Positions 1-9,136 are shown, counted from the first letter of the stretch. The stretch: DNA of 64,000 nucleotides from Pseudonocardiales bacterium (GCA_019247305.1 JAFAPC010000094.1:1-64000), one strand, 5' to 3'. Notes: generated by a model not told the origin, from the sequence alone. A program made the numbers and translations.

Positions 1-1412
1 TTATCCAGCTGAGTACGCACCCAGGCTTCCACCGTCCACGGCGCCGCCACCGCCCGGCGCCGCCGGGCGGCCGCTGCGCGCTGCTGGGCAGGCGCGGTGA
101 GACCGACCACGATGGCCTCGGCCTGATCGACTAGGTCGAACGGGTTGACCGTGCGGCACACCGGGGCCAGGATCTCGGCCGCACCGCACATGTCGGACAG
201 GATCACCTCGGCGTCGCGGGTATTGACCAGCGACGCCTCGAAGGTGCTGAGGTTCTGACCGTCCACGGTGGAGTTAAACATCAGCAGGTCGGCTCGCTGG
301 AAGCAAGCGATGGTGTGGTCGACGTCGTTGTCGCAGTGCCGGCGCACCACGTCTGGACCCAGCTCGGCATTGGCCTCGGCGATTGCGGCCTCGACACGGC
401 GCACGTAGTCGTTGTTGGCCGCTACGTACAGCCGGTTGGGATTCATTCGCACCAGCATCTTAGTGCCGCGCAGGCGCTCGTCGGAACGCACCGCGAGCCG
501 GAAAGCCCGCACCGCGCGCGCGGCGTTCTTCATGGGATCGGTGCGTCCGCTATGGACGACCAGCGGCGCCTGCCCCACCCACTCCGCGATACCGGCCGGC
601 AACCGAGGTTTCAGGCCACGCAAGGTCAGCGGGCTATAGCCGAGCGGCATCGTGCGCACCCGGCACCGCCGGCCGCGCCAGCGCACCAGACCCGAGCCGC
701 GGTCGGCGTCGGCGTCGGGCACCAGATCGGTCACGCAGTCCAGAAAGTTGCGCGTCCACCGGCCGGCGAAAAACCCGATCGTGGTAGCGGACAGCATCCC
801 TTCCAGCAGTGCGGTCCGCATTGGCTTCGGCAGCACCCGCCAGTAGTCGGGCGACGGCCACGGGATGTGCACGAACAGCAAGATCGGCGCATCAGGTCGC
901 TGTGCGCGCAGCCGCGCCGGAACCCCGCTGAGCTGGTAGTCGTGCACCAGGTACACGGGGTCGCTCACACCGGAGGAATGGGTCAGCAATGCCTGCGCGA
1001 AGTCGCGGGTGAATTCCTCGAAGCGCTCCATCGCCTGGTAGGTCTCGACGCCGAAGGTGGGGGTGGTCCAGCGGTCCCAGCCGTAGTTGTTGGCGGCCCA
1101 TAACAGCTCCGCGGTGAGGAAGTTCTGCACCACCTTGAACGTCGCGCGGTCGTGCCGCAACAACCGGACCCGGATGTCCCGGCCGGAGGGCAGACTCAGC
1201 ACGAGGCCATCGGGGTGATCCGCGGCGGCCCGGTGGTCGTCGTCGGTGTCTGCGCTGGCGATCCAGGACACGCCGAGCACGCCAGCCTGTTCCGCGACCA
1301 CGTTGCCGGTGCCGCCGGGCGCAAGCCAGGGCCGCAACACGCCGGTGTCTGGGTCGGGCGCATAGCTGACCGGGGCCCGTTTGCTGGCCAGGAACAGATG
1401 GCGATCAGCCAC
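1..1412 (-). CDS. VldE/ValL-like pseudoglycosyltransferase (GT20, trehalose-6-phosphate synthase fold); runs off left edge
   Basis: Continuous open frame from GTG at 1412 to window edge (not in ORF track because no stop). Translation contains VHDYQLSGVP, LLFVHIPWPSPDYWRVLPK, RTMPLGYSPLTL, VVHSGRTDPMKNAARAVRAF, MLVRMNPNRLYV, DLLMFNSTVDGQNLSTFEASLVN; the DGQNLSTFEA segment matches VldE as I remember it rather than OtsA (DGMNLVAKEY). Confidence 0.85.
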   Translation of the reverse strand, partial: MADRHLFLASKRAPVSYAPDPDTGVLRPWLAPGGTGNVVAEQAGVLGVSWIASADTDDDHRAAADHPDGLVLSLPSGRDIRVRLLRHDRATFKVVQNFLTAELLWAANNYGWDRWTTPTFGVETYQAMERFEEFTRDFAQALLTHSSGVSDPVYLVHDYQLSGVPARLRAQRPDAPILLFVHIPWPSPDYWRVLPKPMRTALLEGMLSATTIGFFAGRWTRNFLDCVTDLVPDADADRGSGLVRWRGRRCRVRTMPLGYSPLTLRGLKPRLPAGIAEWVGQAPLVVHSGRTDPMKNAARAVRAFRLAVRSDERLRGTKMLVRMNPNRLYVAANNDYVRRVEAAIAEANAELGPDVVRRHCDNDVDHTIACFQRADLLMFNSTVDGQNLSTFEASLVNTRDAEVILSDMCGAAEILAPVCRTVNPFDLVDQAEAIVVGLTAPAQQRAAAARRRRAVAAPWTVEAWVRTQLD

Positions 1413-1451
1413 GGCTGTCCCCCTCCAGCGCTCCTTGTGCTCCGGTGGCGA

Positions 1452-2337
1452 TCAGCGTGCTGCTGGCCTCGAGCACATATCCACCGGATGGAGTCCCTTC
1501 AGTTCGGGGCGGTCCCCGGCGCGCTCGCTGTGCAGGCAAGCGTTGCGGGGCCGGCAGGCATAGGCGGTGCTGTGCCGGGGCGTCGGTCGGACCAGGTCCG
1601 GGTCGACGTCGTAGGCTTCGGCGATATGCCGTGCCCAGGCGACCCGGGTGAGCCGCCGCGGCCCCCCGAGGGCACGATCCCGGTGTGCTCGGAGTCGAGC
1701 AGGGCGGTGGTCCATGCGGCGACGTCGTCCACCAGAACCGGGCTGTTCCAGTGATCATTGGGCACTGCGACCGGCTGGCCGGCGCTGAGCCGCTGCGCGC
1801 AGAGGGTGAAGAAGTTGGGCCGCAGGCCAACCCGGTGCCAGCCGTAGACCAGACTCACCCGCAACGCGAGGGCGTTACCGGTGGTCAGCAACTCCTTCTC
1901 GGCGGCGAGCTTGGCCCGGCCGTAGGCGTTGGCGGGCTCGGTGGGCTCGGACTCGGCACAACTCTTCTTACGACCAGGAAAGACTATTGTCGGTGGAAAT
2001 CAGCACCACACGGCGGCCGTCGAGAACCTCGGCAAGATGGCGGGCGCCGTCCCAGTGCACGGCGAGGGCCTGCTCCGGGTTGGCCTCACACCAGGTGATA
2101 TCCGAGGGGCCGTGCACCGCGACCACCGCGTCCGGGCGAGTGCTGCGGACCACGGTGCGGACGCGGTCCCGGTCGCTGACGTCGACCGAAAGCCAGTCCG
2201 GGTTCGGTGTCTCGTGGCTCGACGGTGGGCATCGCGAGCTCAGGCGTGGCGCGGTGACCAAGCGCGCGCAGCCGCCGGCCGACGTACCCGGCAATGTAGC
2301 CCGCACCCACGACGAGCACGCGTAACCGATCACTCAC
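1452..2337 (-). pseudogene. NAD(P)-dependent epimerase/dTDP-4-dehydrorhamnose reductase-like, broken into at least 3-4 frames
   Basis: Consecutive pieces in different frames: VSDRLRVLVVGAGYIAGYVGRRLRALGHRAT / WLSVDVSDRDRVRTVVRSTRPDAVVAVHGPSDITWCEANPEQALAVHWDGARHLAEVLDGRRVVLISTDN / KKSCAESEPTEPANAYGRAKLAAEKELLTTGNALALRVSLVYG / GGPRRLTRVAWARHIAEAYDVDPDLVRPTP. Confidence 0.75.
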
Positions 2338-2409
2338 GCTGCCCCCTACGGCCCGCTGTGTGACACCCAACCCGCCGTCGACGGGGCGGTTGCTTCTGGT
2401 AGCGGCACG

Positions 2410-3669
2410 TCACGACAGTTCCGCGGAGGGCGTGGTGGACGGACCTCGGTGCTGGGCTGGGTCGGTGCTGGGCAGCAGGCGCACTACCTGGGCGCCCGCC
2501 GCCACGAGCGTTCCGCCCAGCGCCACCAGACCCAGTGCCGTGGACAGACCCAGCCAGCCAGCGAGCGTGCCGACCAGCGGCGGACTCAGCAGAAACCCCG
2601 CGTAACAGACCATGGTCACCAACGAGATCGCCGTGGACCGTCGCGCAGGACTGACTGCCCGCCCGGCCACGCTGAGCAGAGTCGGCACCACCGGCGCCAA
2701 GCCGATGCCGGCCAGCGCGAAGCCGAGCAACGCCCACGACGGGTGCGCTGCGGTGGCCCCGATGGCCAGGCCCACGGCGCCGAGCGTTCCGCCGAGCGCG
2801 ACCAGCGCGCGATCGCTGTACCGTGCACCCCGCCACTGCGTAAGCATCCGGCCCGCCGACAGGCCAGCCATGTACGCCGTGGGTGCGATGCTGGCGAGCA
2901 ACGGGCCCGCGCTAAGCTGCTGTTCCAGGTGAAGCGCACTCCACTGCTCGACGGCGTTTTCCATCAGCAGCACGGTCGCGCCGACCGCGCCGACCAGCAG
3001 CAGCGTCTTGTAGAGCTGGCGCGGGCGCGAACCGCCCGGCACCGCGCCCGGCACCGCGCCGGGCGCGAACCCACCGTGCGAGTCGAGTGCGAGCACCGCG
3101 CTCCCGGCCACCAGCACCGCGATCACCACGAGCACGCTCAGCGAGGAGGCGCCCAGCTTCCGGGCTAGGCCGACGGCTGGCGCGGCGGCCACCATGGCCA
3201 GCGGGGTTGCCGCGTGCACCTTGTTGAACAGCCTCTGGCCGTCGGTGGCTTCCTGGGCAGCCGTCGTCGCGTTCAGCGCGACTTCGATCATCCCGCTTGA
3301 GCCGCCGACCACGAGCAGCGCCACGGTGAAGGCCAGCGGGGACGGCGCCCACCCGGTCAGCACGATGCCCAGCGCGAATGCCGCAGTCACCAGAGGCAGG
3401 GTGTACTGCGCCAGCCGCTGGACCAGCCACCCGGCGCCCAGCATGGCCGGCACTGCGGCGATCGGAATGGCAAACAACGCCAACCCGAGCTGCTGGTCGG
3501 TCAACGCAAGCTTCGCCTTGATCTCAGGGATCAGTGCGGCCCAGCCACCCCAGAACAATCCCCAGCTTGCGGCCACCGCCAGGAGTCCGAGCACCCTGCC
3601 GTTGCCGTGCCGCACGAAGACTCCCTCAGCATCAAGGCTGATTAGGGCGCTTCCCAGGATATCGATCAA
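2410..3669 (-). CDS. MFS transporter
   Basis: 419-aa intact ORF with about 12 hydrophobic segments, WGLFWGGWAALIPEIKAKLALTDQQLGLALFAIP, typical MFS layout. Confidence 0.8.
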   Translation of the reverse strand: MIDILGSALISLDAEGVFVRHGNGRVLGLLAVAASWGLFWGGWAALIPEIKAKLALTDQQLGLALFAIPIAAVPAMLGAGWLVQRLAQYTLPLVTAAFALGIVLTGWAPSPLAFTVALLVVGGSSGMIEVALNATTAAQEATDGQRLFNKVHAATPLAMVAAAPAVGLARKLGASSLSVLVVIAVLVAGSAVLALDSHGGFAPGAVPGAVPGGSRPRQLYKTLLLVGAVGATVLLMENAVEQWSALHLEQQLSAGPLLASIAPTAYMAGLSAGRMLTQWRGARYSDRALVALGGTLGAVGLAIGATAAHPSWALLGFALAGIGLAPVVPTLLSVAGRAVSPARRSTAISLVTMVCYAGFLLSPPLVGTLAGWLGLSTALGLVALGGTLVAAGAQVVRLLPSTDPAQHRGPSTTPSAELS

Positions 3670-3736
3670 TCGTCAGCCGGGTGGCGCGGTAGCGTGGCCT
3701 TCGGGTACGGCAGCGAGTAACGGGGAGCCATCCCAC

Positions 3737-4666
3737 GTGAGATACTGGGCGATCGACGCCGGTGGCAGCGGTACGTCGGCCCTACTCGACGACGGAACCC
3801 GGTGGCGACGAGGTTCGGTGAACCCCGCGTCAGTGGGCGCCCAGATAGCGGATACCGAGCTGCGGAACCTGTTTCGGGCCATCGCCGAGCAGACCCGCGA
3901 TGGCCAGCTGGCACTCGGGTGACTGGCGACGGCCACCGTGGACGCCGACGCGCCGAGCAGCGAGTTGGAGCGGCTGACCACACTCGCTAGCCAAGCCGGG
4001 ATAACCGGCCGGCTGGTGATCTCCAGGGACATCGTGCCGGTGCTGGTCGCCCCCCGCTGTCCGGCCGGGGTGTGGCCGTAGTATGCGGCACCGGCTCGGG
4101 TTTCCTGGCCGGTGACGGTGTCCACGCGCTCCTGTCTGTCTGTCGGCGGCTGCGAGTATCTGGGCAGCGACGAGGGCAGCGCGTTCGCGATCGGCCTGGA
4201 CGGCCTGCGAGCCGCCGTGCGTGACGCGGACGGGCGCGGCGTGCCGACCGCATTGCAGAAGGCGCTGGCCGAGTACGCTGGCGCCACGGTGCAGGAGCTG
4301 GCCCGGCGGCTGGCTGCGGAACCGTTCCCCAAAGCGCCGGTTGCCGCGTTGTCGGCAATCGTGTGTCGGTGCTGGCTGAGCGGGGACGAGGCGGCCAGCG
4401 AGGTCGTGCGGACCGCGCTGGACCACCTGGTCGACGGGGTGCGCGCGGCACGGGACCGGGCCAAGTTGACCGGAGACTGGTCGGCGGCGCTGACCGGGGG
4501 CGTGTTCCGGGGCTTCCCGGAGTTTGCCGAGGCGCTACGGACGCGGATCGTTGCCGAGCTGGGTGCCCATCGCCTGCCGACCATCGTTGACGATCCGGTC
4601 GGGATCGTGCTGGCCGCGCTGCGCTGCCACCAGGATCGGCTGCCGGAGAGCCTGGCCGAACGGTGA
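3737..4666 (+). pseudogene. BadF/BadG-type sugar/cyclitol kinase, disrupted
   Basis: VRYWAIDAGGSGTSALLDDG...QLALG*LATATVDADAPSSELERLTTLASQAGITGRLVISRDIVPVLVAP then frameshift in a C6 run to SGRGVAVVCGTGSGFLAGDGV, another frameshift to VGGCEYLGSDEGSAFAIGLDGLRAAVRD... Confidence 0.75.
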
Positions 4667-4716
4667 GCATGGATCCGAACGGTGGGCGGGGACCCGAGCG
4701 CTGGGCAGGGTAGCTG

Positions 4717-5469
4717 ATGGCGCACCACCACAATCACGCTCCCGGGGTGGAGCATGCGAACGGACCGATCCGGCTGGGCCTGTGTCTGGCTGCATTCGTG
4801 CCCGCCGGGCTGACGGGGGCGCTGGGCACGGTGCGCTTGGCGGCTGTGCTGGGCGCTGAGCTGGCCAGGGTGATGCTGGGCGTGCCCGACGTGGCCCGCT
4901 GGCTGTCCTGGAGGGGCAGCACGGTGAGCTGGCAGGACAACATCAACGCCTGGGTGGCGGCGGCCGCACCGGTGCTGGAGCTCGCTGATAGGCTAGGTGT
5001 GCAGCTCGTGGTGGAGCCGCATCCCAAGCAGGTCGTCTACGACCCGGCCAGCGCGCGGGCACTGCTGGCCGCAGTGGACAGGGTGAAGCCGGCTGGGGTG
5101 AAGCTGTGCCTCGACCCGGCGAACGTGGCTGCGGTGGGCCACAATCCGGTGCACGCGGTACGCGGATGGGGTAAGCACTTGGCGGCGGTGCACGCCAAGG
5201 ATCTCCAGTTCTGGCGCCAGCCGGAGGACCCGCGCGGAGCGGGCTGGTCGCGCTACGGGCCAGGACCGGCGATCCGGTTCCGCGCGCTGGGCTCCGGTGA
5301 GTTGCCCTGGTCGGCCATTGTGGCCGCGCTGCTCGACGAGGAGTATCGCGGAGTGGTCTACGTGGAGCACGAGGACGCCTTGCTGCCCACGGAGCAAGGG
5401 GTGGCGAACTCGCTTGCGGTGCTGCGCCGGCTGCTCCCCGCGGCGAGTCCGCAAGGGAGAACCTGGTGA
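4717..5469 (+). CDS. Sugar phosphate isomerase/epimerase-like TIM barrel, probably internally deleted near the N terminus
   Basis: WQDNINAWVAAAAPVLELADRLGVQLVVEPHPKQVVYDPASARALLAAV..GVKLCLDPANVAAVGHNP..VHAKDLQ..YVEHED; N-terminal strand-1 motif IRLGLCLAAF is followed almost directly by VRLAAVLGAELARVML. Confidence 0.65.
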   Translation: MAHHHNHAPGVEHANGPIRLGLCLAAFVPAGLTGALGTVRLAAVLGAELARVMLGVPDVARWLSWRGSTVSWQDNINAWVAAAAPVLELADRLGVQLVVEPHPKQVVYDPASARALLAAVDRVKPAGVKLCLDPANVAAVGHNPVHAVRGWGKHLAAVHAKDLQFWRQPEDPRGAGWSRYGPGPAIRFRALGSGELPWSAIVAALLDEEYRGVVYVEHEDALLPTEQGVANSLAVLRRLLPAASPQGRTW

Positions 5470-6672
5470 GCCGGTACGGACTGCGGGCTGGGCTGCTGGC
5501 CGGAGGGCCTCGGTGAACGCATGGGGCCGTTGACCTCGCGGGTCTGTAAGCCGCTGGTGCCCTACGGCGCCTCCTGCCGTCTGGTGGACTTCAGCCTGGC
5601 CAACGCGGTGCGCTCGGGCGTGCCCGAGGTGGTGCTGCTGTCGTTGCACCGCGAATCCGACCTCGTGCTGCACCTGCTGCAGCACTGGGATGACTACCCC
5701 GGCACGAGAATTCACTTCGGACCGCACGACGAGCTGCTGCGGTCGGCGGGTGGGCTCAAACCGGGCGAAACACTGCCTCCCCGGCCGGCCGAGCGGGGCA
5801 CCGCGGACGCGCTGCTGGCCAACGCCGAGTACCTGTTCGCCCCCGGCGCGACCGACCTGCTAGTACAGCATGCCGACCATGTGTACCTGTTTGACTACCG
5901 GCCGATGGTGGCCGCGCATCGCGCTTCCGGCACCGACTCCACCATCGGGGTACAGCGCATCGACCTGCCGTACGTGAAGCTGTTCGGGATGGTCGACGTG
6001 GACGACGCTCTGCGGGTCCGAGCGCTGGTCGCGAAACCGTCGAACCCCACCTCCGACCTCATCTTCACCGCGTTCTGCCTGTTCCGTATCGAAGCACTCC
6101 GGGACGTGCTGGCTGACCTCACGGCGCGCGGCGCAGACGGCTGGCAGCATGACATCAGCCGGGACGTGCTGCCCGAAATGATTGCGCAGGGGCGACCGGT
6201 GTCGGCGTTCCCGATCTCCGGTTACTGGACTGACATCGGCGCAGTGCAGCGGTACCACTCCGAGCAGCTGAAGCTGCTGGAGCTGCCGATGGACCCGACG
6301 CGGCTGCCGCGCACGCTGTCCGGCACCGCACCGCGCTATCTATCCGCTATTGACAGCCTGCTGGGAACGGAGCCGCCCACCGGCGCGGTGATCGAGCACA
6401 GCGCCCTCCATCCGGGTTGCCGGGTCCAGCCAGGCGCCACGGTGCTGCGTTCGGTAGTGCTGCCCGGTGCGACGGTGGCCCCAGGCGTTACGGTGCGCGA
6501 CACCATCGTGCTCGCGGGCGAGCATATCGTTACCGACCGCAGCGGGTTAGCGAAGCTGCTGCCCGGCCCGGGTGCTCCCGCTGGCACGACTGGCACGACT
6601 GGCACGGGCAGCCCTCACTGCGGCGTGGATCTCCTCCTCGGTCACGTCGTCGACGATCACTGTCTTCCCTAA
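5466..6672 (+). pseudogene. GlgC/ValB-like sugar-1-phosphate nucleotidyltransferase with N-terminal frameshift
   Basis: GTG at 5466 reads VSRYGLRAGLLAGGPR*; the GERMGPLTSRVCKPLVPYGASCRLVDFSLANA continuation is in another frame. Remaining 383 aa match ADP-glucose pyrophosphorylase-like proteins (GYWTDIGAVQRYHSEQLKLL, C-terminal hexapeptide-like repeat). Confidence 0.7.
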
Positions 6673-7743
6673 CCCGACGGGCAGCACGAACCGGAGCCGG
6701 CCGTCGCGAATCTTGCGGATCTGCCTCAGCGCGGCAACCGTACGATCAGGGTCGAGCGCTACGGGCAGGCTCGCCAGCGTGGTGGGCAGGCCGACGGTTC
6801 TAGCAGGCTGGTGATCCGTCGCAGGGTCACCGTGGCCAGCAAGCCACGGTGCTCGGCGATCCGGGCGGGCGCAGGCCATGCCCAACGCCACTGCCTCACC
6901 GTGCAGCACGGGCCCGTAGCCGGTGGCCGTCTCCACCGCATGCCCGATGGTGTGGCCGAAGTTCAGCGGACGCTGCAGGTCGTCCTCGTACGGATCTTTG
7001 GCGATCAAGCTGCACTTGATGACGCTCGCGCCGTGCACGAGTTGGGCGCAGGCGAGCAGATCGCCGGTCAGGATGTCAGCATGCTTGCGCTCGATGAACT
7101 CGAACAACTCCGGTGAGCCGATGATGCCCTTCTTGATCGCTTCTGCCAGTCCGGCCCGCAGGTGCCGACCATCCAGCGTGCTCAAGTACCCGACGTTGGA
7201 GATCACCGCCTTCGGCTGGTAGAAAGCGCCGATCAAGTTCTTCGCCGTGGCGTGGTTCACGGCCACCTTGCCGCCCAGCGCCGCATCGACGTGGGCTAGC
7301 AGGGTGGTGGGCACGTTGATGTAGGGCATGCCACGCATGTAGGCGCTTGCCACCCAGCCCACGGTGTCGATCACTACGCCCCCACCGACCGCGAGCACGA
7401 TGTCGCGGCGGACGAGCGCGGTGCCGGCCAGCCAGTCCAGCAGCTCCGATGCGGTCTTGAGGCTCTTGCTGGCCTCCCCCGCGGGGAAGGAGGTCATGGC
7501 GACATTCAGCCCGGCCTCGACCAGCCGATGGGCCAGCCGACCGGCGTGCAACCTGGCCACCGAGTCGTCGGTGATCAGTGCGACCCGCCTGCCGGCGATC
7601 TCACCGCATAACCGCCGCACCGCGGCCGACTCATCCTGGCACACGAAGATCGGGTATTCGTCGCGCCGCTGCGCCGAAGCGATGATCTCGACTTCCGGGT
7701 CTTGCCGGATAAACTGTTCTGACGTTTGAATGTAAGTAGTCAT
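6547..7743 (-). CDS. Sugar-phosphate cyclase (dehydroquinate synthase superfamily; sedoheptulose-7-phosphate cyclase candidate) with an out-of-phase internal patch
   Basis: VGGGVVIDTVGWVASAYMRGMPYINVPTTLLAHVDAALGGKVAVNH, LNFGHTIGHAVETATGYGPVLHGEAVALGMA; residues after GMAC are read out of phase for about 25 codons and then return to frame. Confidence 0.75.
   Translation of the reverse strand: MTTYIQTSEQFIRQDPEVEIIASAQRRDEYPIFVCQDESAAVRRLCGEIAGRRVALITDDSVARLHAGRLAHRLVEAGLNVAMTSFPAGEASKSLKTASELLDWLAGTALVRRDIVLAVGGGVVIDTVGWVASAYMRGMPYINVPTTLLAHVDAALGGKVAVNHATAKNLIGAFYQPKAVISNVGYLSTLDGRHLRAGLAEAIKKGIIGSPELFEFIERKHADILTGDLLACAQLVHGASVIKCSLIAKDPYEDDLQRPLNFGHTIGHAVETATGYGPVLHGEAVALGMACARPDRRAPWLAGHGDPATDHQPARTVGLPTTLASLPVALDPDRTVAALRQIRKIRDGRLRFVLPVGLGKTVIVDDVTEEEIHAAVRAARASRASRASGSTRAGQQLR
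6582..6608. repeat. 9-bp tandem repeat (tggcacgac) x2 plus partial third copy in the convergent overlap of the nucleotidyltransferase and cyclase ORFs
   Basis: Direct reading: tggcacgac tggcacgac tggcacggg. Confidence 0.85.
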
Positions 7744-7857
7744 GTATTCCCCATTCCCGAAGCTTCCGCGGCATCTCGTAGCGCCGGTTGCAGCTGCTCC
7801 TTTCACTGGAACACACAAACGCGCTGCAGGGCTGAGTTTGGCCAGCGCTCCAGGACG

Positions 7858-8448
7858 CTATGTCAGAAGGCCCTCACGACCACGGTGCCGTTCGAACAGG
7901 GCGAGGGCCGCTATCGAGGGAGCGTCTTTGAACCGCCCCTCCACGATCAGTCGCCAGACCTCCTCTTCGGAGAACCAGCGGCTCACCAGTCCCATCTCCT
8001 CCTCGTCGAGCCTCGCCTCGCCGAGGAGGAGATGGGTGGCGAGGAGAACATTGAACCCTTGATCACAGTAGCCGTAGGATCCGAAAAGATGACCGAGCCA
8101 AACAAGTGAACCAGCTCGTAGCCCGGTCTCTTCCTGGAGCTCACCTGCGGCGAGCGCGACGGGGTCGGCATCCGGCTGGCCTTCCCACGATCCTTGGGGG
8201 AACTCCCAATACCGTCCCCTTACCGGGTAGCGATACTGTTCGACGAGATGAAAGCCGCCATTTGAATGGGGGATGATAAGCGAGAAGTCCGGCTTCTCAA
8301 CAACTCCGAAGATTCCTTCGTGACCGTCAAAACGTAATGTTTCGTCCTCGCGAACCGTCATCCATCGATTGCGGTAAATAACCTTCGAGCTAGTCGCAAC
8401 CAACTCGTGGTGCGGAAAAGAAGCTGTCGCAGGGAGATTTTCAGGCAT
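7858..8448 (-). CDS. NUDIX hydrolase (ADP-ribose pyrophosphatase-like)
   Basis: EFPQGSWEGQPDADPVALAAGELQEETGLRAG contains the NUDIX box GX5EX7REUXEEXGU-like motif. Confidence 0.85.
   Translation of the reverse strand: MPENLPATASFPHHELVATSSKVIYRNRWMTVREDETLRFDGHEGIFGVVEKPDFSLIIPHSNGGFHLVEQYRYPVRGRYWEFPQGSWEGQPDADPVALAAGELQEETGLRAGSLVWLGHLFGSYGYCDQGFNVLLATHLLLGEARLDEEEMGLVSRWFSEEEVWRLIVEGRFKDAPSIAALALFERHRGREGLLT
7991..8036. repeat. Perfect 15-bp inverted repeat with 16-nt loop inside the NUDIX coding sequence
   Basis: cccatctcctcctcg ... cgaggaggagatggg. Confidence 0.9.
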
Positions 8449-8549
8449 GCGACCACCATAGCCTGGCCTGGGCAAGGCTGCAACAGGTACGCTAAATCGT
8501 CAGTTACTCCGAACCGCCGAGACGGGCGGCTCCCGTGGCTTTCGCCGCG

Positions 8550-8867
8550 CTATGGGTGGAACTGTCGTGTGTGGGTGGCATGGTCGATCCACGCGGTAAG
8601 GAATCGTTCCGGCGCGATATCGCCAGGAGAGCGTCTGATCAGGGCGCCCTGCAGTGGGTAGTAGGTCAGTAGTGCAAAGAGCACGAGCGCGGTCGCCTCA
8701 GGATCGGCGACCTCAAGCGCGTCAGGGTTGCGCTGGGAGCTAATCCAGGCATCCCCAGCGCGATAGAGGTTTGCGAGCACGTCTTGCCACATCTGCTCAC
8801 ACAGGTCCAACTCGCGCAGCATGATCCAGACCGGCTTCCGGTCATCGTCGATCCTGGGGTCGCTCAC
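8550..8867 (-). CDS. TetR-type C-terminal domain-like fragment without HTH
   Basis: EVADPEATALVLFALLTYYPLQGALIRRSPGDIAPERFLTAWIDHA resembles a TetR ligand domain C terminus. Confidence 0.4.
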   Translation of the reverse strand: MSDPRIDDDRKPVWIMLRELDLCEQMWQDVLANLYRAGDAWISSQRNPDALEVADPEATALVLFALLTYYPLQGALIRRSPGDIAPERFLTAWIDHATHTRQFHP

Positions 8868-9136
8868 CGCTGTCGTAGCCAGCGCTGTCCGAGCGAGCGG
8901 ATTTCGGCGAGATCAGTCCAGCCTGTTGGTGCTACCGGGATGGTGTCCAGGACCCCTGCTGTTGTGGTGTGGTCGCCGATCCGGTGGCCGTGCAACACGT
9001 AGGCCACGGGGTCTCCGCGCCGCCACCGGATGGTGTACCCCTCGTGTCGGGGGCGGTCCAGGAACACCCATCCCACTAGCCCTGTCTTCAGCGTGGCGCC
9101 GCCGTGGTGACGGGGTGCTGGTGTCACCTCCGGCAC
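8864..9136 (-). CDS. Hypothetical protein
   Basis: 90-aa ORF overlapping 8550-8867 by 4 nt. Confidence 0.4.
   Translation of the reverse strand: MPEVTPAPRHHGGATLKTGLVGWVFLDRPRHEGYTIRWRRGDPVAYVLHGHRIGDHTTTAGVLDTIPVAPTGWTDLAEIRSLGQRWLRQR

Noticed and set aside
2449-3168. 239-aa plus-strand ORF opposite the MFS gene
   Set aside because: Antisense open frame of high-GC coding DNA, composition atypical of protein.
6547-7743. Calling the cyclase simply aroB
   Set aside because: Context (VldE-like, nucleotidyltransferase, kinase) points to secondary metabolism, though motif content remains DHQS-like; left as family-level call.
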